A DNA stretch of 64,000 bases from Romanomermis culicivorax (lineage: Eukaryota > Nematoda > Enoplea > Mermithida > Mermithidae). Position numbers and translations under genes: made by a program. Location of the stretch: NCBI GenBank assembly GCA_963922205.1, contig CAWUHX010000374.1, positions 1 to 64,000 on the forward strand, written 5' to 3'. The notes beneath the pieces are model-generated. The model worked only from the letters and a program-made list of their open reading frames with translations, made no database searches and was not told where the DNA came from. Of the stretch, positions 46,340 to 59,244 are shown piece by piece (positions within the stretch are counted from its first letter, which is position 1; each line of letters starts with the position of its first letter).

Positions 46340-49300
46340 GCCAAACTGAAGTGTTCAGGAATGAGAAAAAACTCCATGAGTGACATCTCCGACCAGAACA
46401 GGGTCTTGCATCAGTTTTCAAAACCCACTTGACCCATAATTTGTAAAGGTAGAGAAAACCCACAGTGGTCCGCTAGGACCACATAGCTGGCTTACTGTAG
46501 ACTCATGAATTTCATGTTATTCCTGTGTCAGCCAAAACCCATAATGGAAACTGCAGGGGTGCTTGGCCCTCTGTCCATACTAAGTGTTTCTGTGATGTCT
46601 GGCCACCTTTTCTGTTGAAGTATGCATAATTACAACGTGAAAGAAGGTGCTAAGTAATCCAACCAAAAAGTGAAGTATTGGTGCAGATTATTTCTAGCAA
46701 AGAATGTTGAAAACATCTACTGTTATATAACCTGTTTTTACAGTAATTTTGGACAAAATGAGAACAATAATAAATCTTACAGAAATTACAAGGATGAAAC
46801 GTATAAAGTCATTCCTTGTGACATTCCCCTCCTTCAACAGATCAACAACCTCATTCACATTTCGGGCAGCAAATATTTGGATGCAAATTGATTAGACAGG
46901 TGTCACTATTTGTTTCCAATGGATTTCAAAATGCTGAGTGATAGCGAGAGAAAACGACTGTATCCACAGGGAGGTGTCCTTGGGATTCATAGGAGACCCT
47001 TGGGTAGAAGGGTACCATTGCATTTACATGAAGTGTAAAAGGTCTACCCTTCTCATTTTCCAATATGACATTTGGTTAGAAAATACACATGATTTTGAAT
47101 GGTCCATGCTGCTTAGTAATACATTTTGGACACTGAAACCATTTCACAGTGTATCTTTTCCAAAAGATTTTCCCCCAATTTTGTATTGGGTATCATTTGT
47201 ATTTCTATTTTACTGAGCCATATAATTGGCTTGGGCTGTAATGTATGAAATGAAATATTAATTATTATCAATTTTCATTTAGTTTCTACAACATATATTT
47301 GGATTCCACAATGTATATACATTTTTACAGATTCCTTATAGCATCACATAGCAAACCTTTGAAATTTTGGGTTCCATGCTCATTCAAATGCAAACCATTA
47401 CTGAATTAATGGTTGAAATTGTGCATGAAATGGTCATGCAAATGCACAATGCATATGTTTGGTCATCTTTTAGAAGCTTGTAAATTGATGGTTTTGTGTA
47501 ATGCATCATCCAATGATTGGAAAATGGAAAAGTAATTCCTAGGCTTTCCATGAAATCATATACATACTTTATAGCTGGCATCTCTGCTTATCAGGGAAGA
47601 TTATCTGTCAAGATGACAGGGATGAGAAATGTTACAATAATATAATTTGACAGAATCATGAAACTGTGAGCAAGCTATTAATTTGCCATCCATCATTATG
47701 AGAATCAATAGGGTTACCAGGTGAACCAAGTACTTCATGGGACTATTCTGGAAAAAAATTGTGAATAGTTCTGAGAAGGTCAACAAGTTTGTTTGTGACA
47801 AAATGTGATATCATTTCCTTTTTTGGCAGGGCACCAAAAGGTTCAGCCAAAGCATGAAGCTTGTTGAGTTCTCCTCTAGACACACAAAGTCAGTTTCAAA
47901 AATTGCAATTTTAGTCTAAAAATGTAAAAAAAATTTATTCATGCACAAAGTGCAGGGAAAATAGACACCTATTATTAATTATACCCCATCAGCAGGGAAA
48001 GAGTGAAAAGTTAGTCCAATTAAGTTTAATTACTAGGCATATAATTTAGTCACTGTTATTTTGACATACAGGACAATCATCCTTTATTACACCCTATAAG
48101 TACATCAATTACTGTATTGCCTCTATTATTCCAGGTATACAGACAATAAGTAGCTCAAAAAGTTATGAAAAATGGGGTCAGTTTTGCTGGGCTTTGCCAC
48201 AAGCACCTGCAAAATGATATTTGGCCAAAAACGCAGGTTTTATGACAACAAAACTGATGAAAAATCGTCATGTACCTGAGGAACATTTTATTTGTTTTAC
48301 TTTCTATTAGGATTAGGAGAGTGCATTCAGTGTCATCCTCACGGTCATTTATTATTATTTGCACACCATGAGCTGGGAAAGGGTGAAAAGTTAGTTCAAT
48401 TAAGCCTATGTTGATGAAAACAATACATGATTCCATGTTATTAAATAAAGGGACAAGTTCAGCTATCACCGTCTGTATAATTTTGTTACTCACCATCAGA
48501 TTAGCACAGATGAATAGAAAATCAATTTTCAGGAGTTGTAGACAAATGACTGCTCCACTGATTATGGCATAAAATCATCACATTGCAATATCCTGAATGA
48601 ATTGTCATTAGGTAATTTACTATTTTCTGGGGTATTGATGATTGAAGAGAGGTGCGAGAATTTTTGGATGCTCAAGCACATGCTAGGTGATATAAAGGCT
48701 CTAAATATTAGCTGAGAAACATCAGTCATTGATTCCATCTAACTTTGAATTTTCTTGCTGGAGAAAAATAAATGACATCAATGCCTCAAAAGCCTACGCT
48801 GCTGTATCTGATGCAACCTTTGTTGCACTACAGTTAAATAGAACCATAAAGTCTGCACTATTATCAGATACAACAGCCATTGTCTCACCATTGAGTACTA
48901 CAGCTGTCTTGCACCACCATCCAAAATGACTACCACAGCCAAATATGATGCAACTAATGCACTGCATCCGCATTGCATACAACCACCACTGCCAAACTGC
49001 CATTTGAGAAAATGGCTGCTGCATCAAATACAAATGCAGCCTGGCACAACCACCTGATACAACAGCAGCCACCACACAACCATGCAGTACATCCACCCTC
49101 ACCTCATCTCATCATGACATGGCAGCTGTTGCTACCATTGGAGGCATCATTCTAGCACCTGGTCTAATCAGAGAAGTATTCACTGAACTTCCAGCTTCAA
49201 GCCCCATACACATAGGTTGTGTTTTTCAATATTATACAAGAGGGTTTTTTTTGTTGAAAAAAAGCTTCCTATTGCAGGTCAACCACTTTATGTTACCAGG

Positions 49301-52068
49301 ATATTTGTGATGTATACTGACTTAGGGGGTGCAGCAGCTGTTACAGTGGACCATTACAGAAATAAAATGAACAAAAATATGCTTGTGCACTTCTGATGGT
49401 CAGTTTTTCATTTTTTACTCCACCCATTCATGCTCACAATCTGTACTTTACTATTGATGTAGAAAGTATGAGTCATTGATGATATAGGTAACACATTATG
49501 GATGAGAATGGTCAATTGATTGTCTAAAATTTACCTTTTTTCAGGTTGGTTCAGCTGAAGTATCATCACAGTTTCTATCAAGTAGATGTCAGGGATAGTT
49601 AGCATGAACAGGCAAGGTTGCATGTCACTAATTACATGGTTGGCAATATGTACAAGTAATTTGGTTATTCACGATGGTCATTGCTGGCATGCAGGAGGAT
49701 GGCAGCAGCAATTTGATGTTCAGACTTGTTGAAGATTACATATTCTGCCCATTCAATACAACTGAATGTGCTGCCCTGTTTGAAGCTGCATACCAGGACA
49801 AAGATGTTTCAGCTCGTTTGATCTCCTACAGGTTGGCTAGCATCCTTTTGAAGAACATGTAATTTTTGCAAATATTTTATTCATTATTGTAATTATTGTG
49901 AATGTTTTACTCTATTGTTATAAATGTTATATTGTATTATTGTGAAATGCTGTGAATTTCCTAAAATTTTGTATTTTGTTTTTTTGTCAAAGGTTTCATG
50001 TTTTGTATAGATTTAGTTCAAAATATCTAACTACTTGCATTTATCTTTTCCACTATTCATTCCATTTGAATGATTTTCCCCCACATAATTTATCACTATT
50101 GTGTCACTTTTTCATGAATGGTTATTGCTATACCTAGCAAATGTCAAATGAAAGGCTTACAGTAAGACCTTCATTTTACATTATATACAACACAATCCAA
50201 AATTTGTGTTATTTCTACAGAATGTTGAAAACTCCATAAAATATATACATTTAAAACCTAAATGTTTGACATGTTTGGTCAACCATCAACTTTGTATCAG
50301 TTTCAGAATGAATCATGCATTCCACACCTGGAGCAAGTAAATCATTATTGAATACAATATCTTGAGTTGTCAGTCCTCAGATCGATCAGCTCCTAAATTA
50401 AGAAACAAAAAAAGTACAATCATTTCTATATTTTCAGACATTTATCATACTTCCATTATCATTTTCAGTGATTCCTTAACTCTCAAACATTTGAGCATAG
50501 GCAGTCAAATATTGGTTGTTCTCAAAATTCAATTTGTATGATGTAGATGTTGCTGTTATTTAAATTTCTGTTAGCCAGAAATCTTGAGAGGCTGGAGGTG
50601 ACACATTGTAAGGGCCTCAAATTGCTTTAGCCTAAACTATACCAATTATGATCATTTTTTGTATATTTCCAGAGAATAAAGAACTTAATAGAGTTGATCT
50701 CCTATTGTCAGTGATATGTAATGCTGCCAATTATGCACATCTGATTTGATATTTTACTGTAGTATTTTGAAGCATGAGTTCCATGTTTATGGCCATGTTT
50801 ATAATTTCAGTGACCTCAAGTTTTTCCATAAACAGACTCATCTGGCATATGTTAAACTTGTACTTGCTGTGGTTGCCATTCTTATCAATTCCACAAAAAC
50901 TATGGTTGTTTCTGTACATTTCTATGTAGATGCCCCATTGATTTATTAGATATCTTCCCTGCATTAACAAATCTGCATGTATTAGAGCCATTACCTCAAC
51001 CAAACTGCTGTCTTTAAAAATTTCAAAACGTGTGTTGAGCCCAAAATTTTTTCTTGAATTTGTTGAAAATCTGGATAGTACATGTAAGCTTGTAACTATG
51101 TTTCTTTTGCACCTTTTCCAAAATTTAATTCAGCTTAAGATAGCAAAAATCTTTTTATCTTTTCAGCTTTTGCTGTAGCTTCCATACAGATATCGAATCA
51201 ATACGAAAACTTAATTTTTAATGAATTGGCAGAAGGTTGTTCCAACAAGTTACGATGTGGACAAGATCTTCCTCTCTGCATCTCTATTCTTGATAGGGAC
51301 ATTATTTCTTGACTGTGACATGTTTCACATTTTTTTCCACTTATACACTTTTCCTGAAGAGTATTATTTGTCAAGGATTGACTTTGCAGTTACTTGTGTA
51401 CCTAGTAATTAATACTATCACTTGTGAAAGGCATATTTTCTTGCTCATAAAAATATAGTGCTCTTAGATTTATTGGAGTGATTAGTGTCCATAAAAGTCT
51501 TTGCAGATTACTGACTTTTCTTTCCTTGGCAGCTGGAATCAAGAATTTTGATATGTATCCTAATGCTTATTGAATATTATCTTATGGTGTTTTTGTTTTA
51601 ATTATTATACCAAGAAGATTTGCAAATTGGGAGTACAATGATCAATAATAATTATGGATTTGTATCATCCTCAATGTTAGCCTTCACATGGTATTCATTG
51701 AATGAAAAAACGATATCACTGACATGGATGACAAACTCAATGATACCCCTGAAAAATGAAAAAACTCTGTGTCCATGAAGACATCAAAAATTTAGGCTAT
51801 GAATGAAGTGCTAAAATTCTGAAATTTTAAACATGTTCCACATGCAATCACCACTTATATAATGTTAGCTGATGAACCATTTATTTCCTGTTCATTGCAG
51901 AAAATTTTGCTGGAAGTGTATTCAATTTGCTTTACTAATCAATAAATTATAGAATTTGCTTAATTTTATGTAACAATGCTTTTGCTTAGTTGGAATAAAA
52001 TTATTGATAAAGTTTATTATTTCACCTACAATAAAAACCCCAGAGTCCTACAAATTGCATAAAAATTT
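46340..52068. other. Long noncoding stretch
   Basis: No gene is recognised in 5.7 kb. Small related blocks occur at 47990-48035 and 48360-48405 (GGGAAAGRGTGAAAAGTTAG). An SDTT-type degenerate repeat lies at 48790-49130 (own entry). Open frames such as 48155-48496 (minus) and 49674-49862 (plus) have no motif I know. Confidence 0.5.
48790..49130 (+). repeat. Degenerate Ser/Asp/Thr/Ala-encoding repeat
   Basis: Loose units like GCTGTATCTGATGCAAC and TTATCAGATACAACAGCC repeat irregularly. Plus frames give peptides like ALLSDTTAIV. The sequence style matches the minus strand of 9590-9935. Whether the two arrays descend from one element or converged is open. Confidence 0.45.
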
Positions 52069-52980
52069 CATCAGGTGATGTTCATAGATCACAATTTTAT
52101 GGCTGCTGCATTGATAAATCAAAGCCTACAAATTTACAGTCTGTTTTTCTCTAAATGTTTACAAATAATTAGCAAGTACTATTTCGTAGTTTTGAGATTT
52201 TCCACTAAAGCATAGGTCACTGAAAACCTGTGTTTTGATTCAACTAAATTTAGGTACAAATTTCTGCAACCAAAAGTTTCCATGAACCAATTCAGCAACA
52301 GTGTTAATTATCGTCAATTTATACCAAACAGGCATTTTTTAAAAAATAGACTTTACTAAACATTTGATGATTTTTGAACATTTTTAAAACAATTTCTAGA
52401 TGCAGAAATTACTTGAGGAAAAATTTATTTACACTTAACCATCAAATAAAAAATCAGATGGAACTTCCTGATCATAATTTTCTACAATACAAGATATTAC
52501 ATTCTGGGAAATATTTTCTTGATTTATGAACAAAAGAGATGGCTTTCTCATCAGGTGATGTTCATAGATCACATTTTATGGCTGCTGCATTGATAAGTCA
52601 AAGAATACAAATTTGCAGTCTGTTTTTCTTTAAATGTTTTCAAATAAATAGCAAGTACTATTCCGTAGTTTTGAGATTTTCCACTAAAACATAGGTCATA
52701 CAGCACCAAAGACCTGTGTTTTTATTCAACTAAATTTATTTATTTTTAATCTTATTTTCCATGAACCAACTCATCAACAGTGTTAATTTTTGTCAATTTA
52801 TACCAAACAGGCATTTCAAACATTTGATGATTTTTGAACATTTTTAAAACAACTTCGACATGCACAAATTACTTGAAAAAGAATTTATTTACACTTAACC
52901 ATCAAATAAAAAATCAGATGGAATTTTCTGATCATAATTTTCTGCAATACAAGATATCACATCCTGAAAAATATTTTCTT
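52069..52980 (+). repeat. Tandem duplication of a ~450-bp unit, 480-bp offset
   Basis: 52069-52520 and 52549-52980 both run from TCATCAGGTGATGTTCATAG through ATGGCTGCTGCATTGAT, CAAGTACTATT, GAGATTTTCCACTAAA, AACATTTGATGATTTTTGAA and ACACTTAACCATCAAATA to GAAATATTTTCTT-like ends. The second copy has small deletions. The final CACATCCTGAAAAATATTTT block is repeated once more at about 53000. No coding frame is shared by the copies. Confidence 0.85.
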
Positions 52981-53119
52981 CTCTCCTTTTCCTATGTCAC
53001 ATCCTGAAAAATATTTTTCTTCACTCCTAGTTTGCTCCGAGATTGTTCCTACCTCGCTCCTTCTCTGCTCTTTCTTTTCTCCACCTTCAGCAATTGGGCC
53101 CTGCAAGTTGAATCGAACT

Positions 53120-53760
53120 GATCTTGATACAAAAAAAGTTTTTTAAATTGAAAACTGTGAAAAATCGACAAATGATAAAAAATTGTGTAAATTCTAAAAA
53201 TTGATTTTTTTGGAATTTTCAATTTTTACACACTACAGACCATTTGAGGAATGAAATGTCTCATCAACAAGTTGAGTTCAGAGACATTGTGATAGAAAGA
53301 AATTTTTGATTTTGAAACAAGTGAAGAGTCATGATTTTCAGACCAAATTGGTGGAAAATTATATGCATAAAAAGAATTGATTTTTTTGAAGGCTCAATAT
53401 TTTTTGAATACGTGACTGTTTGGTTAGCTGAATTTCGCATCTACAAATTCAGTTCAGATGGATTCCAATCCAAAAAAGGTTTTTGATTCAGAAAAATGAT
53501 AAAAATTGATGATTTTCAGTACAAAATGACTGAAAATCGTGTTAATAGGAAAAATTGATTTTTTCAACATTTTAATTTTTCCCACACTCCAGACTGTTTG
53601 GGACACCTATGTTTTGGGACACCTATGTTCAGACTGATTCCGATACAAAAAAAATTTTTGGTTTTGAAATTGTGAAAAATTCAAGATTCTGGGATGAAAA
53701 TGATGATAAATTTTTTAATTTTGTAGAATTAAATTTTGTTGAAAATTTAAGAGACAACAT
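53120..53760 (+). repeat. ~172-bp degenerate tandem repeats
   Basis: Units start near 53138, 53306, 53480 and 53655 with TTTTTGATTTTGAAA-like sequence. Each then has GTGAAAAAT or GATGATTTTCAG, AAAAATTGATTTTTT and CACTCCAGACTGTTTG-like blocks. The 168-175 bp spacing and A/T-rich monotony resemble satellite DNA, but only three to four units are present. Confidence 0.65.
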
Positions 53761-55100
53761 CTGAGAAAATTCAACTTCTAATACTGAGAGTTGTGATGAG
53801 TGAAAAATTAATCCTACCTGAAAATCACAGATTTAGTGCAACTTGATGTGCTAAGAACCATAATGATAATCATTTTGCCTGAAAATATAAACTCCCATAG
53901 ATACAGTATGACAAAAGTTGAATATTTTTGATTTATGACATACACTTCTTTTAACTTTCGCAAGTTTAGGTAAGTCAGATATCCTGTTCTGAAAATTTAC
54001 TCAATATTAGGCCAATGAATGGGTCACAATTTACTGTAGGATTCATTGGTGTAAAGTGCTTATTAGGAATACAGTGTTGCTTGAAACATCAAATTTTGAG
54101 AGAGAAATATTGTCATTTTTTTTTAAAAATCACCATATATACTGCTAAAGCTCAGAACTACCAAAAAATTCCCTACACTATAGATGGCTCATGATATATT
54201 CCACATGCCGATAAAAAATTATGGATATTCATGTACTGCTATAGGGTTGCACATTATCCTATGATTGTATTTTCTGGAAGTTCTGATCTTCACTGTGGAA
54301 CTACTAGAGCTTGATAAATTTTGAAAATGAGACATGTATATATATAGTATGGTGAATATTAATAGAATACCCTAGTATTGTAGGGTGAATATTAATAGAA
54401 TACCCTAGTATTGTATGGTGAATATTAATAGAATATTCTAGTATTGTATGGTGAATATTAATAGAATACCCGAACTTATAAGGGCTATAGTATCCAAAAG
54501 TTTGGAATTTTTGCATTTTTCTGTTTATTTAGGTAACTTGAAATATCTTGGCCTAGGCATTTAGTAATTTCTTTATTGACTCAATAATGGATACAGAATA
54601 CAATGCTCCATAATGTGGTATGAAAATGTTTTCAGAATTTTGCCTTTTACGCTTTTTAAGAAGTTTGAAAATGACAAAAATCAGATCTCAAAAATGGAGA
54701 AAATGAAGGTTTCTTTACAGGAAAATGACTACATGTACTGTTAAAGCCCAAACCACCCAAAATATCCCCATGCAGTGAATATATTATGATGATGTCTGCT
54801 ATGTGGTTGAGAATGCTAATTTAGTTAAAGTTTCCAAAGCTACTTGTTTGCATCAGTAGGGGTGAAGCTCACTTTGTTGACACCAGGGGCATGTAATGTG
54901 ACCCAAAATAGCTATGAGCTCATAGTGCCCTTTGAAAGAAACTTTTAGCTAAAGACGCATACTGTAGCTGGCATGGAATGAAACAAAATAAAGTAAAATA
55001 AATGATGAAGCAAAAATGAAATATGAATGCGAAAAATTACATTGATTCCAAGTACTAATAAAATGTAAAAAAAATTCGAAGTACTAATAAAATGTAACAA
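53760..55100. other. AT-rich noncoding stretch with a 33-bp array
   Basis: No gene is recognised. The 33-bp tandem array at 54351-54482 is listed separately. Short GAAGTACTAATAAAATGTAA units are duplicated at about 55049-55100, near the truncated end of the BEL/Pao remnant. Confidence 0.5.
54351..54482. repeat. Four-copy 33-bp tandem repeat
   Basis: GGTGAATATTAATAGAATAC starts at 54351, 54384, 54417 and 54450, an exact 33-bp step. Because 33 is a multiple of three, the minus strand stays open and encodes 11-residue repeats (YSINIHHTILG-like). This is a recent expansion because the units differ at only a few positions. Confidence 0.93.
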
Positions 55101-55109
55101 AAGCAACAA

Positions 55110-58100
55110 AATATCAGTGTTGGAAAGCAGTTGACATTTTTACTTTGATCAGCATGGGACAATCTGAACTGAAAGGTCCACTATCTGTCAACTGATTGGG
55201 TACTTTTGACAAATTATTATCAATGCCCATACCTTCCTTAAGAAACATTCTTATGAATCCAAGTACGTAAATAATTATTCTCCTGAGATTTGCTAAATAT
55301 GACTACATTGTCAGTTCAAAGCCTGGTAATAAATTTTGGTTATTCATCAAAATGGACTTTGTCCCTGGAATAGTGTCTGCCAACATTTCATATTGTAATA
55401 CTTCATTTTCCAAGATACATAAATTTGTTTGTGGCCATTCTGGTTCTGGCCTCATTAACCACTCTGGTCCATGTAACCATATATCAGAATTGAAAATATT
55501 CAGATCAAAAAATCTTGCAGCTGAATCTACAGAATTTTCATCAGTCAAAACATAGTTATAAGTTATATTTCTGATTGATTTCAATTCTTTAACTCTATCT
55601 GCAACCAAGAAACCCAAGGACTTTGTTGATTTTATCTAATAGATAACATACTTTGAGTCTGAAAATTATATTTCTGATCAATTCTAAGATTCTGCTGTTC
55701 CTCAACCAAGTCAACCACTCTTTCTCCAGTTATAGCCGCCTGGTTTTAATGTTGGTATGCATATCTCTTCTGGGGGGGGGGAGTGGCTAGTCTATTTTTA
55801 GAGTAAATTACATTGCTGCTAATAGACTCATTTGGAAAAGAGAAATATAGCTTAACCACTTCTGTGTATGCTAATTTTGATGAATCTACAAATGTTATCA
55901 ATTTATAATTAACTGGGTCAATTTCTAAATTGGTGCATCCCAGCATTGTTATTTTAGGATAATTGATCCACTTATTTATCAAGTTTTCCCAGTGTTTCTC
56001 TCTATTTTCTACCACCATCTCATCTCAGGATAGTTATCTTTCCATAGACTTTGTATAAAAACCTTTCCTTGCATGACCAATAGAACTGACATACCCAAGG
56101 GATCAAAACAACTTTCCAATTGTTTAAGGTCTTCTCTCACTATTTCAATACTCTTGGATCGTAATTCAAGTGTTAGTGTATCATCTTCAGTATTCCATTT
56201 GACTTCCAAAATTTTTGTTGTGATTTCAGTTGACTTTATAGTATACTTTGCTCCAATGGTAATGAATTTGAACTCTCATACACTAGCATTACTGAAGACT
56301 TGTTTTATTTCATTATAAAACTCCAGGGCCTTCCTCTCTATTGAGACCTGTTGGCATATTGTCTTCATATAAATCCTTAGAAGCTTAGAGAGTTCACAGT
56401 TTCTGCTTTCTGTAAATGTAAATTCTTCACCCTACATCTCTATATTCTTCCTTTATAGTTCTAAATAAGCTTTTTCAACAATCCCACTATAGCTATTTTA
56501 TGTAACTTGAACCTCATTAGTACTCCACATAAGTCAGCCATAATTATGGGCCCTGGCTATAAGCAGTCAGTTGAACTTATAGTGGACTTCTTGTTCTTGC
56601 TGATGCATCATACACTATCCTTACTTCAGTAGTAATTCCATGTGGAGTGACTATTAGAAGATTATGTGGTAAATAATATTTAATTGTTTTTTTCTTCCTT
56701 ATAAATATTAATGATTTCAATAATTCCTTTTTCTAATTGCATATTTCAGTCTTTCTGTAACTGATTGTAATCTTCCAAGGCAAACACCATAATTATCTAG
56801 TAAAGCAACCTCATTATCATGCCAGGGCCATGAACTTTCATATCTCTTTTATTTCTCAGCAAAATTTATAGTTTCATTAAAATTCTTGAGTGCCACTTCA
56901 TTTTTAGTCATCTTTTTATCCTCAGTAGTACCTATGCAGTCTACGTTTCAAAATTTTTCCCAATTCATGCCTCCATTCATTTGACCATTGATAACTTTTA
57001 TGACTCTCATACTTACACCTTTCAATGATAAAGTTTCATTTTGAATTTCACTCTTCCAAGATATCAAGTATCCAATCTTGAATGACACCACGAATAAACA
57101 TTTTGGCATCTTGATTGTTTGTGCATTCTTCATTATATTCAACTAGTCAACAATCCTAATCAAGATATCTGATTTTACAACAATTTGTTCTCTATAATTA
57201 AAAGTTATCTAATAATTGTAAAGGAAGTCTTTATCAATCATGCCTATTCTGAGCTGGCTAATAGTTTCAGTTATATGAAGCACTGTATTCACTCTAATTC
57301 TCTTCATGGAAACATCATATGATTTTATATCAAAATCAACAATGGCAGACTTAATCTTTTGAGGGGCTTTTGATGCAAATGTATACACTGACAGTGGTTT
57401 CTCATTTTCTGGTTTCAACTTCATCCTTTCTTTCAAGTTACCTGTGATGTATGATCTTTGACTGCCACTGTCTAAGAATGCATGTGCTTCATAACTTCCC
57501 TTAGTTTCCGGATTAATGGCAATTATAACGGCTGTTGGTAGATTTATTTTGTCTGCTGAGTTAGCTACAAAAACTTTATTTTCTACATTTTCTCTTGGTA
57601 GTAGATTAGGGCTAACTTCTGTATCTAAAATAGCTATTGATGAAACATTCTGCTTGACACCTCAAGTGCTTGGTTTATTAGTATAGACTGTAGATTCGAA
57701 TTCATTTTTGGAAACTTTGTGACATAGTGCACAATTATGATCTCCCCTGCAGTATACACATAAAATATTTTGAAAGCACATTTTTGTGCTCTCAAATTTT
57801 CTCTCAACCAACTTCTGTTTCCTTCTCCTTCAATCATATTTTGAACACCTGTCATTCCAATGATTTTACCTCAAAAGATGGTTCATAGCTCATACATTGT
57901 GACCATTTATTTCTCATAATATCTTTCTGCTTTCTTTGGTATCTTATTTGTGTTTTATCTGGGCAATATTTACAAAATCTTCTGATGTCTGTTTGACATT
58001 CTCATTTCTTTTTTCTCTATTGATGGAGTTGCTTTCATTGTTAGAGCTATTGTGAGCAACTAATTGTCACCATTTGTGATCTGATAAGCTTCCTTCATGT

Positions 58101-59240
58101 TATATATCACTTCATTCAGATCTTTGCCCAGAAATTCTATGATCTATAAAATATGTCAATGTCTACTAAGTAGACATTGACATATTTTTCAAGAGTGAGT
58201 ATAACCCATTTTTCACGACCTTATAATCTCCAAGTCCATTTCTTAAAATTTCTACTGCTCGTTGATAATTGACACTAGTTACCACATTATCCTCAATAGC
58301 TTTATATGTAGTACTTCTAAGAGTATGAGTTGAGTACTTAAATTTTCTGTGCATGAGAAGTTTATTTTCTATGCATTGGTGCTTAAAAAGTATCCCAGAA
58401 TTCTATTCATCATAGAGGACCTACATAAAATGTAGGGAGATGCAATTTTGGTAACTGTGTCTTCAAATTTTTATGTGCATGAAAATTGTCCTGCATGTTT
58501 CCACTTACGTTTGGCAATGAATTCTACTGAAAACCACCTGATCTGATGAATAAATCAGTTAATTATATGCATTGTGATTTCAAATGGAATATCCTTCCTC
58601 CCCCTCAAACATTAGCTTGATAAGATTCAGACGTTTTTTACAGTATTCATTATATATTGATTCTTGTTCCAAATCATCATTATTAAGTTCTCTTTGTAAA
58701 ATTGACCATTGGTTATTTTCATCATCCAATGCCATGACTGAGTAACACATTCTTGTCAACAAATTCTTTTTTATGCAGAGTGAATTTTAGAGTTTAGGAC
58801 ATTTCTCTCCCTTCATTGATGAGTTATCTATATAATACTCACTTATGTCTTGTATAATTTGCATATGAATTTTTTCGCTAATTTATCAACAACCTTATCC
58901 ATAATTTGTATTTGAAACTGATTTGGACACAAATGTCAACTGAGTCATCTTTACCAAGTCCTATTAATATAATATATGCTAAATGCAGACCCTTAATTAG
59001 TTTGATGAACAAATAGTTGTATCCATATTCTAATAATAGACCCACTTTGCTACTCCAATGAACCAAATAAACTTATAATGACACTGATTATGATTGATAC
59101 TGTAATATTAACACACTATCAGTAACACTAATGTACTAATAGAAAAATTGTTTCCAACAAGGTATGATGATGCAAACTTTGTGTGACCCTTTCTTTAACC
59201 TTTGCTCATTCTCTATGGCCCTCATTTGATGAGCGGCGCC
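55110..59240 (-). pseudogene. BEL/Pao retrotransposon remnant (gag-pol)
   Basis: Read right to left on the minus strand, a Gag region comes first (58580-58762 and 58166-58354; nYqRAVEIL-type helices). It is followed by a C-x2-C-x3-H-x4-C zinc knuckle (CVYCRGDHNCALC, about 57735-57765) and a protease with FLDSGSQRSY (about 57460). RT blocks VRIVYDASAR and then AIVGIVEKAY lie at 56480-56630, and the connection LKQLESCFDPLGM at 56110. The RNase H part has ITFVDSSKLAY (55885) and WLHGPEWLMRPEPEWP (55430-55480). The integrase start (RIIIYVLGFIR) is near 55250, where similarity ends. DFDP-LG, FLDSGSQ and HGPxWL are BEL/Pao hallmarks. Many frame changes and stops mark a dead copy, truncated before the integrase core. 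Confidence 0.88.
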
Positions 59241-59241
59241 A
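59224..59241 (-). other. Candidate primer-binding site of the BEL/Pao element
   Basis: The minus strand reads TGGCGCCGCTCATCAAAT just upstream of the gag region. A TGGCGCC start is common in LTR-element primer-binding sites. The 5' LTR would lie to the right of 59241. No second LTR is available to confirm its edge, and the preceding bases are not the usual CA. Confidence 0.35.
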
Positions 59242-59244
59242 ATA

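Noticed and set aside
54304..54516. Minus-strand frame with 11-residue repeats
   Set aside because: It is the translation of the 33-bp tandem repeat, which is a multiple of three.
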